Source: Butyrivibrio sp. (lineage in GTDB: Bacteria > Bacillota_A > Clostridia > Lachnospirales > Lachnospiraceae). Taken from it: a DNA stretch of 23,276 bases. Shown piece after piece: positions 8,549 through 17,907 of this stretch. The stretch covers positions 1-23,276 of the forward strand of contig JAILOW010000200.1 in the NCBI GenBank assembly GCA_024690635.1, read 5' to 3'. Both the position numbers and the translations under genes were made by a program. Every line of letters starts with the position of its first letter. Positions within the stretch are counted from its first letter, which is position 1. Below the pieces are notes generated by a model, which searched no databases, was not told where the DNA came from, and saw only the letters and a program-made list of their open reading frames with translations.

Positions 8549-8767
8549 ATGAGTTTAACAGCAATCGGAGCGGCTATTGCAGCCTTTACGGGAATCGGAG
8601 CAGGACTTGGAATCGGTATCGCAACTTCCAAGGCAACAGATGCGGTTGCAAGACAGCCTGAGGCAGACGGCAAGATCATGAAGCTTCTTCTGCTTGGATG
8701 CGCTCTTGCAGAGGCAACAGCTATCTACGGTTTCGTAGTTGCCATCATGATCATTTTGTTCTCATAA
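8549..8767 (+). CDS. atpE: ATP synthase F0 subunit c (proton-type site)
   Basis: A 72-residue helical hairpin proteolipid with the polar loop ARQPEADGK (34-42). The ion-binding carboxylate is E55 (ALAEATAIYGF). In the sodium-type Ilyobacter ring, the ligands are Gln in helix 1 and Glu-Ser-Thr...Tyr in helix 2. Here the Gln position is I22 (GLGIG) and the Ser is A56, with T57 and Y60 kept. Loss of both polar ligands points to protons rather than sodium as the coupling ion, by inference. An AAAGGAG site lies 8-10 bases upstream of the ATG, fitting the high expression needed for a multi-copy ring. Confidence 0.96.
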   Translation: MSLTAIGAAIAAFTGIGAGLGIGIATSKATDAVARQPEADGKIMKLLLLGCALAEATAIYGFVVAIMIILFS

Positions 8768-8787
8768 AAGGGAAGAAGGAGAAAAAC

Positions 8788-9288
8788 GTGTTAGACATCA
8801 GTATTTTTAATATTGTATGTACCATCATAAATCTGCTCATCCTTCTTTTTGTGGTAAAGAAATTTCTTTACGGCAGGATCGATGCCATTCTGACCCAGCG
8901 CCAGGAGGAGATCGAGACAGCAACCGAGGCAGCCGACAAGGCGATAAAAGAGGCTCAGAATACAAAAAGAGAATATGAAGAGAAGATAACCCTTGCTGAG
9001 GAGGAAAAGGAGCAGATCCTTTCCGACATTAAAAAGCAGGGCTATGAAGAGTACGACAAGATCATTCTTTCCGCAAAACAAAAGAGTGAACAGATAGTTA
9101 CAGAAGCAAGGCACAACGCAGAGGTTGAGGAGCGCAGGGCAAAAGAGGCTCTGGCAATGGAACTTACCGATGTGGTTGTTGATGCTGCTTCTAAAATTGC
9201 TGCAACCAAGCACAGTACAGCAGATGATATCGAGCTGTACAACAAATTTATAAACGAAGCCGGAGCAAAAGATGAACAAGAAGATTGA
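8788..9288 (+). CDS. atpF: ATP synthase F0 subunit b
   Basis: A 166-residue peripheral-stalk subunit. The start is GTG 8788, with AAGGAG at 8776-8781; the longer frame reaching back into atpE lacks this site. One N-terminal TM helix ([22 protein letters not shown]) is followed by a long charged coiled coil (about 30-145) and a short C-terminal segment ending [18 protein letters not shown]. The length is that of an ordinary b subunit, so it does not carry the missing delta N-terminal domain, unlike the b-delta fusions of mycobacteria. Its last 17 bases overlap the start of the next gene. Confidence 0.95.
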   Translation: MLDISIFNIVCTIINLLILLFVVKKFLYGRIDAILTQRQEEIETATEAADKAIKEAQNTKREYEEKITLAEEEKEQILSDIKKQGYEEYDKIILSAKQKSEQIVTEARHNAEVEERRAKEALAMELTDVVVDAASKIAATKHSTADDIELYNKFINEAGAKDEQED

Positions 9289-11038
9289 AGCTAAACTTCG
9301 ATATGCCAGCACCGCTCCGGAACCTGAACAGCTTGAAAAGATCAAGGCTCTTTTGGCAGAGCGGTTTAATGCAACTTCCGTAGATATTCAGGTACAACAG
9401 GATGAATCCATAGAAGGCGGATTTGTTATTACCTGCGGTAACTACGAATTTGACATGAGTGACAAGGGAAGAGCAAGGCATCTTCGCATCATGCTTAATT
9501 CCAAGCGCCGTAAAGAGGGCGAAAAGGAAGCAGGCAGGCTTGTTTCCATGTTCAGAGATGTTGTTGGCGACATTGATTTTGAAGTAAAGGGCAGAGAAGT
9601 CGGTAATGTTGTGTGGGTCGGTGACGGTATCGCCAATGTTACAGGTCTTTTAAATGCTTTTTACGGTGAGATCGTTGAGTTTGAGGACGGAACCAGAGGA
9701 ATGATCCAGGATATCAGAGAGGATCATATCGGTTGCATCCTTTTTGGCGACGACAGAAATATCAGACAGGGCTGCAGAGTAGTCAGAACTCACAAAGAGG
9801 CGGGCGTTCCCGTTGGAGAAGGCTTTGTGGGCAGAGTTGTGGACGCTTTGGGCAGACCCATTGACGGAAAAGGCGATATAAAAGAGGCAGGCTACAGGTC
9901 TGTTGAGAGCCCTGCTCCCGGAATCGTTGACAGAAAGTCTGTTAACGAGCCTCTTGAAACCGGAATTCTTTCCATAGATACCATGTTTCCCATCGGAAGA
10001 GGACAGCGTGAGCTTATAATCGGTGACAGACAGACGGGGAAGACTTCCATCGCAATTGATACCATCATCAATCAGAAGGGCAAGGACGTTATCTGCATCT
10101 ATGTGGCTGTAGGCCAGAAGGCATCAACTGTTGCCAAGATAGTGCAGACTCTTAAAAAGAACAATGCTCTGGACTACACAATAGTTGTAAGCTCCACCGC
10201 ATCTGATTCTGCGCCCCTTCAGTATATTGCACCTTATTCGGGAACAGCCCTCGGCGAGTATTTCATGAACATGGGCAAGGACGTTCTCATTGTTTATGAC
10301 GATCTTTCCAAGCATGCTGTGGCTTACAGAGCGATTTCACTGCTCCTTGAAAGACCCCCGGGAAGAGAAGCTTATCCCGGAGACGTTTTCTATCTCCATT
10401 CAAGACTTTTGGAGAGATCCAGCAAGCTTTCATCCGATAAGGGAGGCGGCTCCATGACAGCTCTTCCCATCATAGAGACCCAGGCGGGAGACGTATCTGC
10501 GTACATTCCCACCAATGTTATCTCTATCACCGACGGACAGATATTCCTTGAAAGTGATCTGTTCTTTGAGGGTATGAGACCTGCGGTAAACGTTGGACTT
10601 TCCGTATCCAGAGTAGGAAGCGCTGCGCAGACCAAGGCTATGAAAAAGGCTTCCGGCAGCATAAGAGTGGATCTTGCCCAGTACAGAGAGATGGCGGTAT
10701 TTACCCAGTTCTCAGCGGATCTTGACGATACCACCAAGGCTCAGTTAAAACACGGCAACGTACTTATGGAGCTTTTAAAACAGCCTCTTGAACATCCTCT
10801 TTCCATGCATGATCAGGTTATCATCATGGTGGCTGTTGGAGGCAAAAAGTTAGATGACATTGCAATCTCCGAGGTTAAAGGATACAAGGCTGAAATGCTG
10901 AAGTTCTTTAACGAAAAGCACAGGGATATCTGTGAGGAGCTTGAGGTTTCCAAGGAACTTTCCGACCAGCTTCGGAAAAAGATACTGGAAGCAGTGGACT
11001 ATTTCAATGCTTCAAGGTTAAAGGTAAGGAAAGCATAA
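9272..11038 (+). CDS. atpA: ATP synthase F1 alpha subunit with fused delta C-terminal-like domain
   Basis: 588 residues, about 80 longer than usual. Residues ~5-75 ([20 protein letters not shown] ... SIEGGFVI ... [11 protein letters not shown]) match the pattern of the C-terminal domain of delta/OSCP: a helix, then an 'I-GG-hhhhxG' strand, then a basic helix. From ~83 on it is a full alpha subunit. Walker A GDRQTGKT falls at 251-258, against 169-176 in E. coli, an offset of 82, so the normal alpha N-terminus is present too. The start is ATG 9272 with GGAG at 9262-9265. An in-frame TAA at 9251-9253 rules out a longer protein carrying the delta N-terminal domain. No separate atpH exists between atpF and atpA. 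The gene overlaps atpF by 17 bases, as atpH would. Alpha identity is certain; the delta-like assignment is from pattern and operon position. Confidence 0.95.
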   Translation: MNKKIEAKLRYASTAPEPEQLEKIKALLAERFNATSVDIQVQQDESIEGGFVITCGNYEFDMSDKGRARHLRIMLNSKRRKEGEKEAGRLVSMFRDVVGDIDFEVKGREVGNVVWVGDGIANVTGLLNAFYGEIVEFEDGTRGMIQDIREDHIGCILFGDDRNIRQGCRVVRTHKEAGVPVGEGFVGRVVDALGRPIDGKGDIKEAGYRSVESPAPGIVDRKSVNEPLETGILSIDTMFPIGRGQRELIIGDRQTGKTSIAIDTIINQKGKDVICIYVAVGQKASTVAKIVQTLKKNNALDYTIVVSSTASDSAPLQYIAPYSGTALGEYFMNMGKDVLIVYDDLSKHAVAYRAISLLLERPPGREAYPGDVFYLHSRLLERSSKLSSDKGGGSMTALPIIETQAGDVSAYIPTNVISITDGQIFLESDLFFEGMRPAVNVGLSVSRVGSAAQTKAMKKASGSIRVDLAQYREMAVFTQFSADLDDTTKAQLKHGNVLMELLKQPLEHPLSMHDQVIIMVAVGGKKLDDIAISEVKGYKAEMLKFFNEKHRDICEELEVSKELSDQLRKKILEAVDYFNASRLKVRKA

Positions 11039-11039
11039 G

Positions 11040-13344
<2,305 letters not shown>

Positions 13345-13350
13345 GCTTAC

Positions 13351-13776
13351 ATGAGTATTGATATTAGCCAGACCTTTGAACTTAAGGTCATGTCTATAAA
13401 CGGAATATTTTACGACGGCCCGGTAAAAGAGCTGATCGTTCCATGCGTGGACGGCGAGCTTGCTATACTTGCCAATCACGAGGAGATGATACTGGCCCTT
13501 AGCGACGGTCTTATCAGGATCATCGATCCCGAGAACAAAGAGGTAGTGGGAGCTGTCAGTGTCGGATCGCTTCAGGTTCATGAAAATAAGTGTATTGTTA
13601 TAGTTAATACCGCGGAAAGACCTGAGGATATCGACAAGAGGCGTGCCCAGGAGGCTTATGAGTACGAGATGGAGCAGCTTCAGAGAAAACAGTCCCTGAA
13701 AGAGTTCAAGCAGTCCCAGGCAGGTCTTGCGAGAGCACTTACAAGACTGAAAGCCGCTTCCAAGTATCAGGACTAA
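13351..13776 (+). CDS. atpC: ATP synthase F1 epsilon subunit
   Basis: 141 residues: an N-terminal beta sandwich (FELKVMSINGIFYDGPVKEL, then VDGELAILANHEEMILAL) and a C-terminal helical hairpin (about 88-140, rich in Glu, Arg and Gln). It couples gamma to the c ring and can inhibit ATP hydrolysis. It starts 6 bases after atpD; the GGAGG at 13335-13339 lies inside the atpD end and is about 11 bases from the ATG. Confidence 0.95.
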   Translation: MSIDISQTFELKVMSINGIFYDGPVKELIVPCVDGELAILANHEEMILALSDGLIRIIDPENKEVVGAVSVGSLQVHENKCIVIVNTAERPEDIDKRRAQEAYEYEMEQLQRKQSLKEFKQSQAGLARALTRLKAASKYQD

Positions 13777-13803
13777 TCAGATTCAAAAGAGTTGGTGAAT
13801 AAA

Positions 13804-14334
13804 TTGACATATAAGATCATTAAAAAAACAGTAAATATCATATTGGTAGCAGGTGTCGCCCTTTCAGTCCTTACGGGATGCGGTCACAAAAAGGATCAGA
13901 AGCTTGAAGCCTATAAAGAGGCCATGGAATCTTTCTATGAAAAGCTTTCCTACTATGATTCTTCCATCAATTCCATAGACCCCAATGAAGAGGGGGCCAA
14001 GGACGAGCTTTTGGGCTATCTTGATGAGATGAAGGAAAGCTACAAGACAATGGCAGCTGCGGAGATCCCCGATGAATTCTCCGGAATAGCAGACATTGCG
14101 GCTGAGGCTTCGGATTATATGGATCAGGCCAATTCCTTTTACCATCAGGCCTACGACGGAGAGTTTGATGAAGACAGCGAGGCGCTGGCTTCCCAGTATT
14201 ATGAGAGAGCCAACAACAGAGCTTTCGTAATGCTTCAGGTTCTCCACGGGGAAGTTCCCTCAGGGGAGGGAGTATCGGTTGTAACCGAGGACACTTACCA
14301 GTTTTCAACGATTTCTGCAAGCACTGAGGAATAA
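13804..14334 (+). CDS. Small putative lipoprotein of unknown function, atp operon tail
   Basis: Starts are possible at TTG 13792, GTG 13795 or TTG 13804. I prefer 13804 because GGTGA at 13794-13798 is then placed as a ribosome site and the signal peptide is compact, giving 176 residues. A lipobox (LSVLTGC) puts the lipidated cysteine at C26. The mature part is acidic and mostly helical, with no cysteine motif or catalytic signature I recognise. It would sit on the outer face of the membrane. It follows atpC by 27 bases with no terminator between, so it is likely transcribed with the ATP synthase. Whether it acts with the synthase is unknown. The fragment VTEDTYQFSTISASTEE at the end is coded by the 5' arm of a terminator-like hairpin. 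Confidence 0.8.
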   Translation: MTYKIIKKTVNIILVAGVALSVLTGCGHKKDQKLEAYKEAMESFYEKLSYYDSSINSIDPNEEGAKDELLGYLDEMKESYKTMAAAEIPDEFSGIADIAAEASDYMDQANSFYHQAYDGEFDEDSEALASQYYERANNRAFVMLQVLHGEVPSGEGVSVVTEDTYQFSTISASTEE

Positions 14335-14346
14335 ATCAGTGCTTTT
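14319..14346 (+). terminator. Hairpin across the lipoprotein stop codon, likely atp operon terminator
   Basis: AAGCACTGA at 14319-14327 pairs perfectly with TCAGTGCTT at 14336-14344 around an 8-base loop holding the TAA stop (14332-14334). Only four T residues follow (14343-14346), then ATCATATTTT, so termination may be partial. Read-through into the next gene is possible. Confidence 0.55.
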
Positions 14347-14372
14347 ATCATATTTTGACATATGAGGTTTGG

Positions 14373-15446
14373 ATGGAAAAAACAGAAAACAGATTCTTAT
14401 ATCTTGTAAAGTACATAGCATGTATGATGGTGATACTTGGCCATACCAGATTTCCCGAGCCCCTTGGAGTTTACGCGGACACCTTATGTAAGGCCGCTGT
14501 TCCTTTTTTCTTTGCGGTTTCAGGCAGGTTCTTTTTGCATGATAGCAGCGCAGATACAAAAGAGATAAGAGACCGTGCAGGGAGAAATCTTAAAAAGATC
14601 GGCCTTATCACATTGAAGGTTTATCTTGTTTACCTTGTTTTTTCCTGTTTTTATCATATTCGAGGCGGAATATCTTTTTCAGAGTGGTTTTCTTCCAAGT
14701 TTAATCCGGGAGAAGCCAAGGTGTTCTTTCTTTTTAATTCCGGCAAATTTATCTATGACGGATCCTATGTTTACGACCATATGTGGTATCTTTTTGCCCT
14801 TATATATGTTTACATTCTGATCTTGATCTTTGCTCCCGTTTTCAAAAAAATAGTTAAGCCTTTGACGGTTTTGCTTTTTATGGGACTGTATTTTGCCAAC
14901 CTTTTGCAAAATTATTATCCCATCAGACCATTTGATATCAGCATAAAGACATGGTATGTTGTAAGGAACTGGTTGCTGATCGGAATTCCCTTTGTGCTGC
15001 TGGGTGTGATATTTGCAGATTACATTGAGGGATTAAAGAGTAAACTTTCAAAAGAAGAATATGAAGAAAAGACTTCAAAATGGAGAGTACCTTTTTCGGT
15101 TCTTATAGTCTTTGGGATTTTTCTGGGACTTTTGGAAGTGCACATCTTTGGCGAGAAGCAGTGCCTTGTCGGATCTCTTTTAATAACAGTTGCAATCCTA
15201 TTTTTGTCGGAAACAAGGCTCTCCGGAGGAAGGTTTTTCTGGAAGATCGGCAAAAAATATTCCGGAATCATTTACTATTACCACGTGCTTGTTATCGCAA
15301 TTCTTGATATGATGACAAACAAAGGGATCATACCTCCCATCTCCGGTTACTTAAGACCCCCGGTGATGATGGTGATCATGACGGTTATCTTTGGAATAAT
15401 ACCTTTATCAAAGGATATGATATATGAAAAGAGAAGAGTTTCTTGA
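14373..15446 (+). CDS. Acyltransferase 3 family membrane protein
   Basis: A 357-residue protein with about ten membrane segments. The start is ATG 14373, with GAGG at 14363-14366; an upstream TTG at 14355 lacks a ribosome site. The N-terminal signature of the acyltransferase-3 family is present: FLYLVKYIACMMVILGHTRF, with the conserved His (H24), then KAAVPFFFAVSGRFF. These enzymes move acetyl or other acyl groups across or onto surface glycans, peptidoglycan or small molecules; the acceptor here is not visible. The last 23 bases overlap the start of the methionine synthase gene, implying translational coupling. A surface-glycan role fits the MBOAT/SGNH pair at the end of the same gene run. 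Confidence 0.87.
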   Translation: MEKTENRFLYLVKYIACMMVILGHTRFPEPLGVYADTLCKAAVPFFFAVSGRFFLHDSSADTKEIRDRAGRNLKKIGLITLKVYLVYLVFSCFYHIRGGISFSEWFSSKFNPGEAKVFFLFNSGKFIYDGSYVYDHMWYLFALIYVYILILIFAPVFKKIVKPLTVLLFMGLYFANLLQNYYPIRPFDISIKTWYVVRNWLLIGIPFVLLGVIFADYIEGLKSKLSKEEYEEKTSKWRVPFSVLIVFGIFLGLLEVHIFGEKQCLVGSLLITVAILFLSETRLSGGRFFWKIGKKYSGIIYYYHVLVIAILDMMTNKGIIPPISGYLRPPVMMVIMTVIFGIIPLSKDMIYEKRRVS

Positions 15447-17907
15447 ATTTGCAAAGGACAAAATAATATTTCTTGACGGAGCCACGGGATCTAACCTGAT
15501 GAAGGCAGGAATGCAGGCAGGAGTATGCCCTGAGGCCTGGATCCTTGAGCATGAGGATATAATGCTTGATCTGCAAAAGCGCTACGCCGAGGCGGGAGCT
15601 GATATCATCTATGCCCCCACCTTTACAGGTAACAGGATAAAGCTTGCAGATTACGGCCTTTCAGACAAGATAGAAGAGATTAACACAAGGCTTGTGGAGC
15701 TCTCCAGAAAGGCGGTAGGTAAGGATGTACTTATTGCCGGAGACCTGACCATGACAGGAAGGCAGCTTAAACCCGTTGGAGATCTTGACTTTGAAGAGCT
15801 GGTTGAGGTTTACAAGGAGCAGATACGTATCCTTGAAAAGGCAGGCTGCGATCTTTTAGTTGTGGAGACCATGATGAGCCTTCAGGAGTGCAGGGCTGCC
15901 CTCATTGCGGCAAAAGAGGTTTCGGACCTTGCGGTTATGGTTACTCTTACCTTTGAATCTGACGGAAGGACGCTCTTTGGATCTGACGCGGCGGCATCCG
16001 CAATAACTCTTGAAGCTCTGGGAGCCTGCGCTGTTGGCGCAAACTGTTCCACAGGTCCCGACAGAATGGTGGAGCTGATCAGCAATATGGCAGCTGTTAC
16101 CTCCATTCCCGTTATAGCAAAGCCAAATGCCGGTCTTCCCAAGGTAGACGAAGCGGGAAATACCGAATATGACATGGACAGCGAAACCTTTGTCCGTGAG
16201 ATGAAAAAACTGATAGATGCGGGAGCTTCCGTAATTGGCGGCTGCTGCGGCACAACTCCGGATTATATAAGGGGCATCAAAGAAACCTACGGAGATGTTA
16301 AGCCTTCCGAGATACGGGATGAAGAGGGTAACCCCATTCCCAGGAAGATCTGCGGAAGAAGATATCTTTCTTCTGAGAGAAGGAGCCTTTCCTTTGACCT
16401 TGGAGATCCCTTCATGATAGTTGGAGAGCGCATTAATCCTACAGGTAAAAAGAAGCTTCAGGCCCAGCTTAGAGAAGGCAACCTTGATCTTGTAAATGAA
16501 TACGCAAGAGATCAGGAACAGCAGGGAGCTGCGGTTCTTGATATAAATGTCGGCATGAGCGGTATAGATGAAAAAGAGATGATGCTGACGGTACTTGATG
16601 AAGTAACCGCAACAACCGATCTTCCTCTTTGCCTTGACAGCAGCAGCGCCGAGGTAATGGAGGCTGCCCTTAGAAGGTACCCGGGCAGAGCCCTCATGAA
16701 TTCCATATCCCTTGAAAAGGGTAAGGCGGAGATTTTCCTTCCTCTTGCAAAAAAATACGGGGCGATGTTTATTCTTTTGCCCCTTAATCCCGAGGGTCTT
16801 CCGAAAGACACAGAGGAAAAGATAGGAAATATCAAAAAGCTCACGCAGATGGCCTTTGATATGGGAATGACCATAGAAGATATCGTGGTTGACGGCCTTG
16901 TTGCCACCATCGGCGCAGATAAAAGAGCGGCTGTCAACTTCCTTGATACAGTGGAATACTGCTACAAACATGACTATGCCACAATCTGCGGCCTTTCCAA
17001 CATATCCTTTGGTCTTCCGCAACGAAGCTATGTAAACACAGCTTTCCTTACCATGGCTATTTCCAGAGGCCTTTCCATGGCCATAGCCAATCCTTCACAG
17101 GAGCTTTTGGTGAATGCAGCCTTTGCGTCAGATCTTTTGATGAACAAGGAAGAGTCCGATCTTAACTACATCGGAAGGATGAAGATCTACGAGGAAGCAA
17201 AGCCCGGAGAAGAAAAACCTGCAGGAAATGATGCGGGTAAAGGAAAAAGTGACAATATTCTTGATATAATAAAGCAGGATGTACTTAACGGATCGAAGAG
17301 GTCCATAGTAAATGATACAAAAAAGGCAATAGAACAGGGAATCGAGCCCTCTGTGATATTAAACGAAGTTCTTATGCCTGCCATAAATGAAGTGGGAGAT
17401 CTTTTTGACAAAGGAAAGTTCTTCCTTCCACAGCTTATATCAGGTGCCGAGGCTATGAAACTGTCCATCGGATACCTGGAGCCTCTTTTAAAGGGCGCAG
17501 GAAAGGGCGATGAGGATCTTCCGGCCATCGTCATAGCAACGGTTCACGGGGATATCCATGATATAGGTAAAAACCTGGTTGCCCTTATGCTCAGTAACCA
17601 CGGCTTTAAGGTGATCGATCTTGGCAAAGACGTGCCAAAGGAAGAGATCATCAAGGCGGCCATAGACAATAATGCCAGTGTGATAGCTCTTTCTGCGCTT
17701 ATGACCACCACCATGAAGGAAATGAAGAATGTGGTGGATCTTGCAAAGAAAGATAATGTGGATTCCAAGATAATAATAGGCGGCGCCGTTGTGACGCAGG
17801 ACTATGCGGATGAAATAGGCGCAGACGGTTATTCGTCAGATGCGGCGGATGCTGTCAGGGTTGTAAAGCATATCCTTAACATAGACCAAGGGGAGGAAAA
17901 GTTATGA
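15424..17907 (+). CDS. metH: Cobalamin-dependent methionine synthase lacking activation domain
   Basis: 827 residues, against about 1227 in E. coli. Homocysteine methyltransferase domain (about 10-290): FLDGATGSNLMKAGM, with zinc ligands C208 (GANCSTGP) and C274/C275 (GGCCGTTP). Pterin/methyltetrahydrofolate-binding domain (about 325-590): MIVGERINPTGKKK and LDINVGM. B12 cap (about 610-695) and B12-binding domain (about 700-827), with DxHxxG at D710/H712/G715, H712 being the cobalt ligand. The AdoMet-binding reactivation domain is absent, so a separate reactivating protein is expected elsewhere. AAAGGA lies about 8 bases before ATG 15424. It overlaps the preceding gene by 23 bases and the next by 4 (ATGA). 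Confidence 0.94.
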   Translation: MKREEFLEFAKDKIIFLDGATGSNLMKAGMQAGVCPEAWILEHEDIMLDLQKRYAEAGADIIYAPTFTGNRIKLADYGLSDKIEEINTRLVELSRKAVGKDVLIAGDLTMTGRQLKPVGDLDFEELVEVYKEQIRILEKAGCDLLVVETMMSLQECRAALIAAKEVSDLAVMVTLTFESDGRTLFGSDAAASAITLEALGACAVGANCSTGPDRMVELISNMAAVTSIPVIAKPNAGLPKVDEAGNTEYDMDSETFVREMKKLIDAGASVIGGCCGTTPDYIRGIKETYGDVKPSEIRDEEGNPIPRKICGRRYLSSERRSLSFDLGDPFMIVGERINPTGKKKLQAQLREGNLDLVNEYARDQEQQGAAVLDINVGMSGIDEKEMMLTVLDEVTATTDLPLCLDSSSAEVMEAALRRYPGRALMNSISLEKGKAEIFLPLAKKYGAMFILLPLNPEGLPKDTEEKIGNIKKLTQMAFDMGMTIEDIVVDGLVATIGADKRAAVNFLDTVEYCYKHDYATICGLSNISFGLPQRSYVNTAFLTMAISRGLSMAIANPSQELLVNAAFASDLLMNKEESDLNYIGRMKIYEEAKPGEEKPAGNDAGKGKSDNILDIIKQDVLNGSKRSIVNDTKKAIEQGIEPSVILNEVLMPAINEVGDLFDKGKFFLPQLISGAEAMKLSIGYLEPLLKGAGKGDEDLPAIVIATVHGDIHDIGKNLVALMLSNHGFKVIDLGKDVPKEEIIKAAIDNNASVIALSALMTTTMKEMKNVVDLAKKDNVDSKIIIGGAVVTQDYADEIGADGYSSDAADAVRVVKHILNIDQGEEKL

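Noticed and set aside
8788..9288. A b-delta fusion as in mycobacteria
   Set aside because: The b subunit has the ordinary length of 166 residues and ends without any delta-like segment.
13792..14334. The lipoprotein as a relocated delta N-terminal domain
   Set aside because: It has a lipobox and signal peptide, placing it outside the membrane, and its sequence lacks the delta N-terminal helical-bundle pattern.
14355..14360. A perfect -35 hexamer TTGACA before the acyltransferase gene
   Set aside because: The positions 16-18 bases downstream hold an A-rich stretch inside the coding region with no -10 match, and the gene start at 14373 would lie upstream of any transcript. It is more likely chance. 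The same TTG was also rejected as a start codon for lack of a ribosome site.
15380..15423. Possible cobalamin riboswitch or S-box before metH
   Set aside because: metH starts inside the coding sequence of the previous gene, leaving no leader. Likewise ilvB has no leader for a T-box or attenuator.
15856..17022. A 388-codon open frame on the - strand
   Set aside because: It lies wholly within metH, whose domains and active-site residues are intact. The antisense protein shows no recognisable family and reflects the codon bias of metH.
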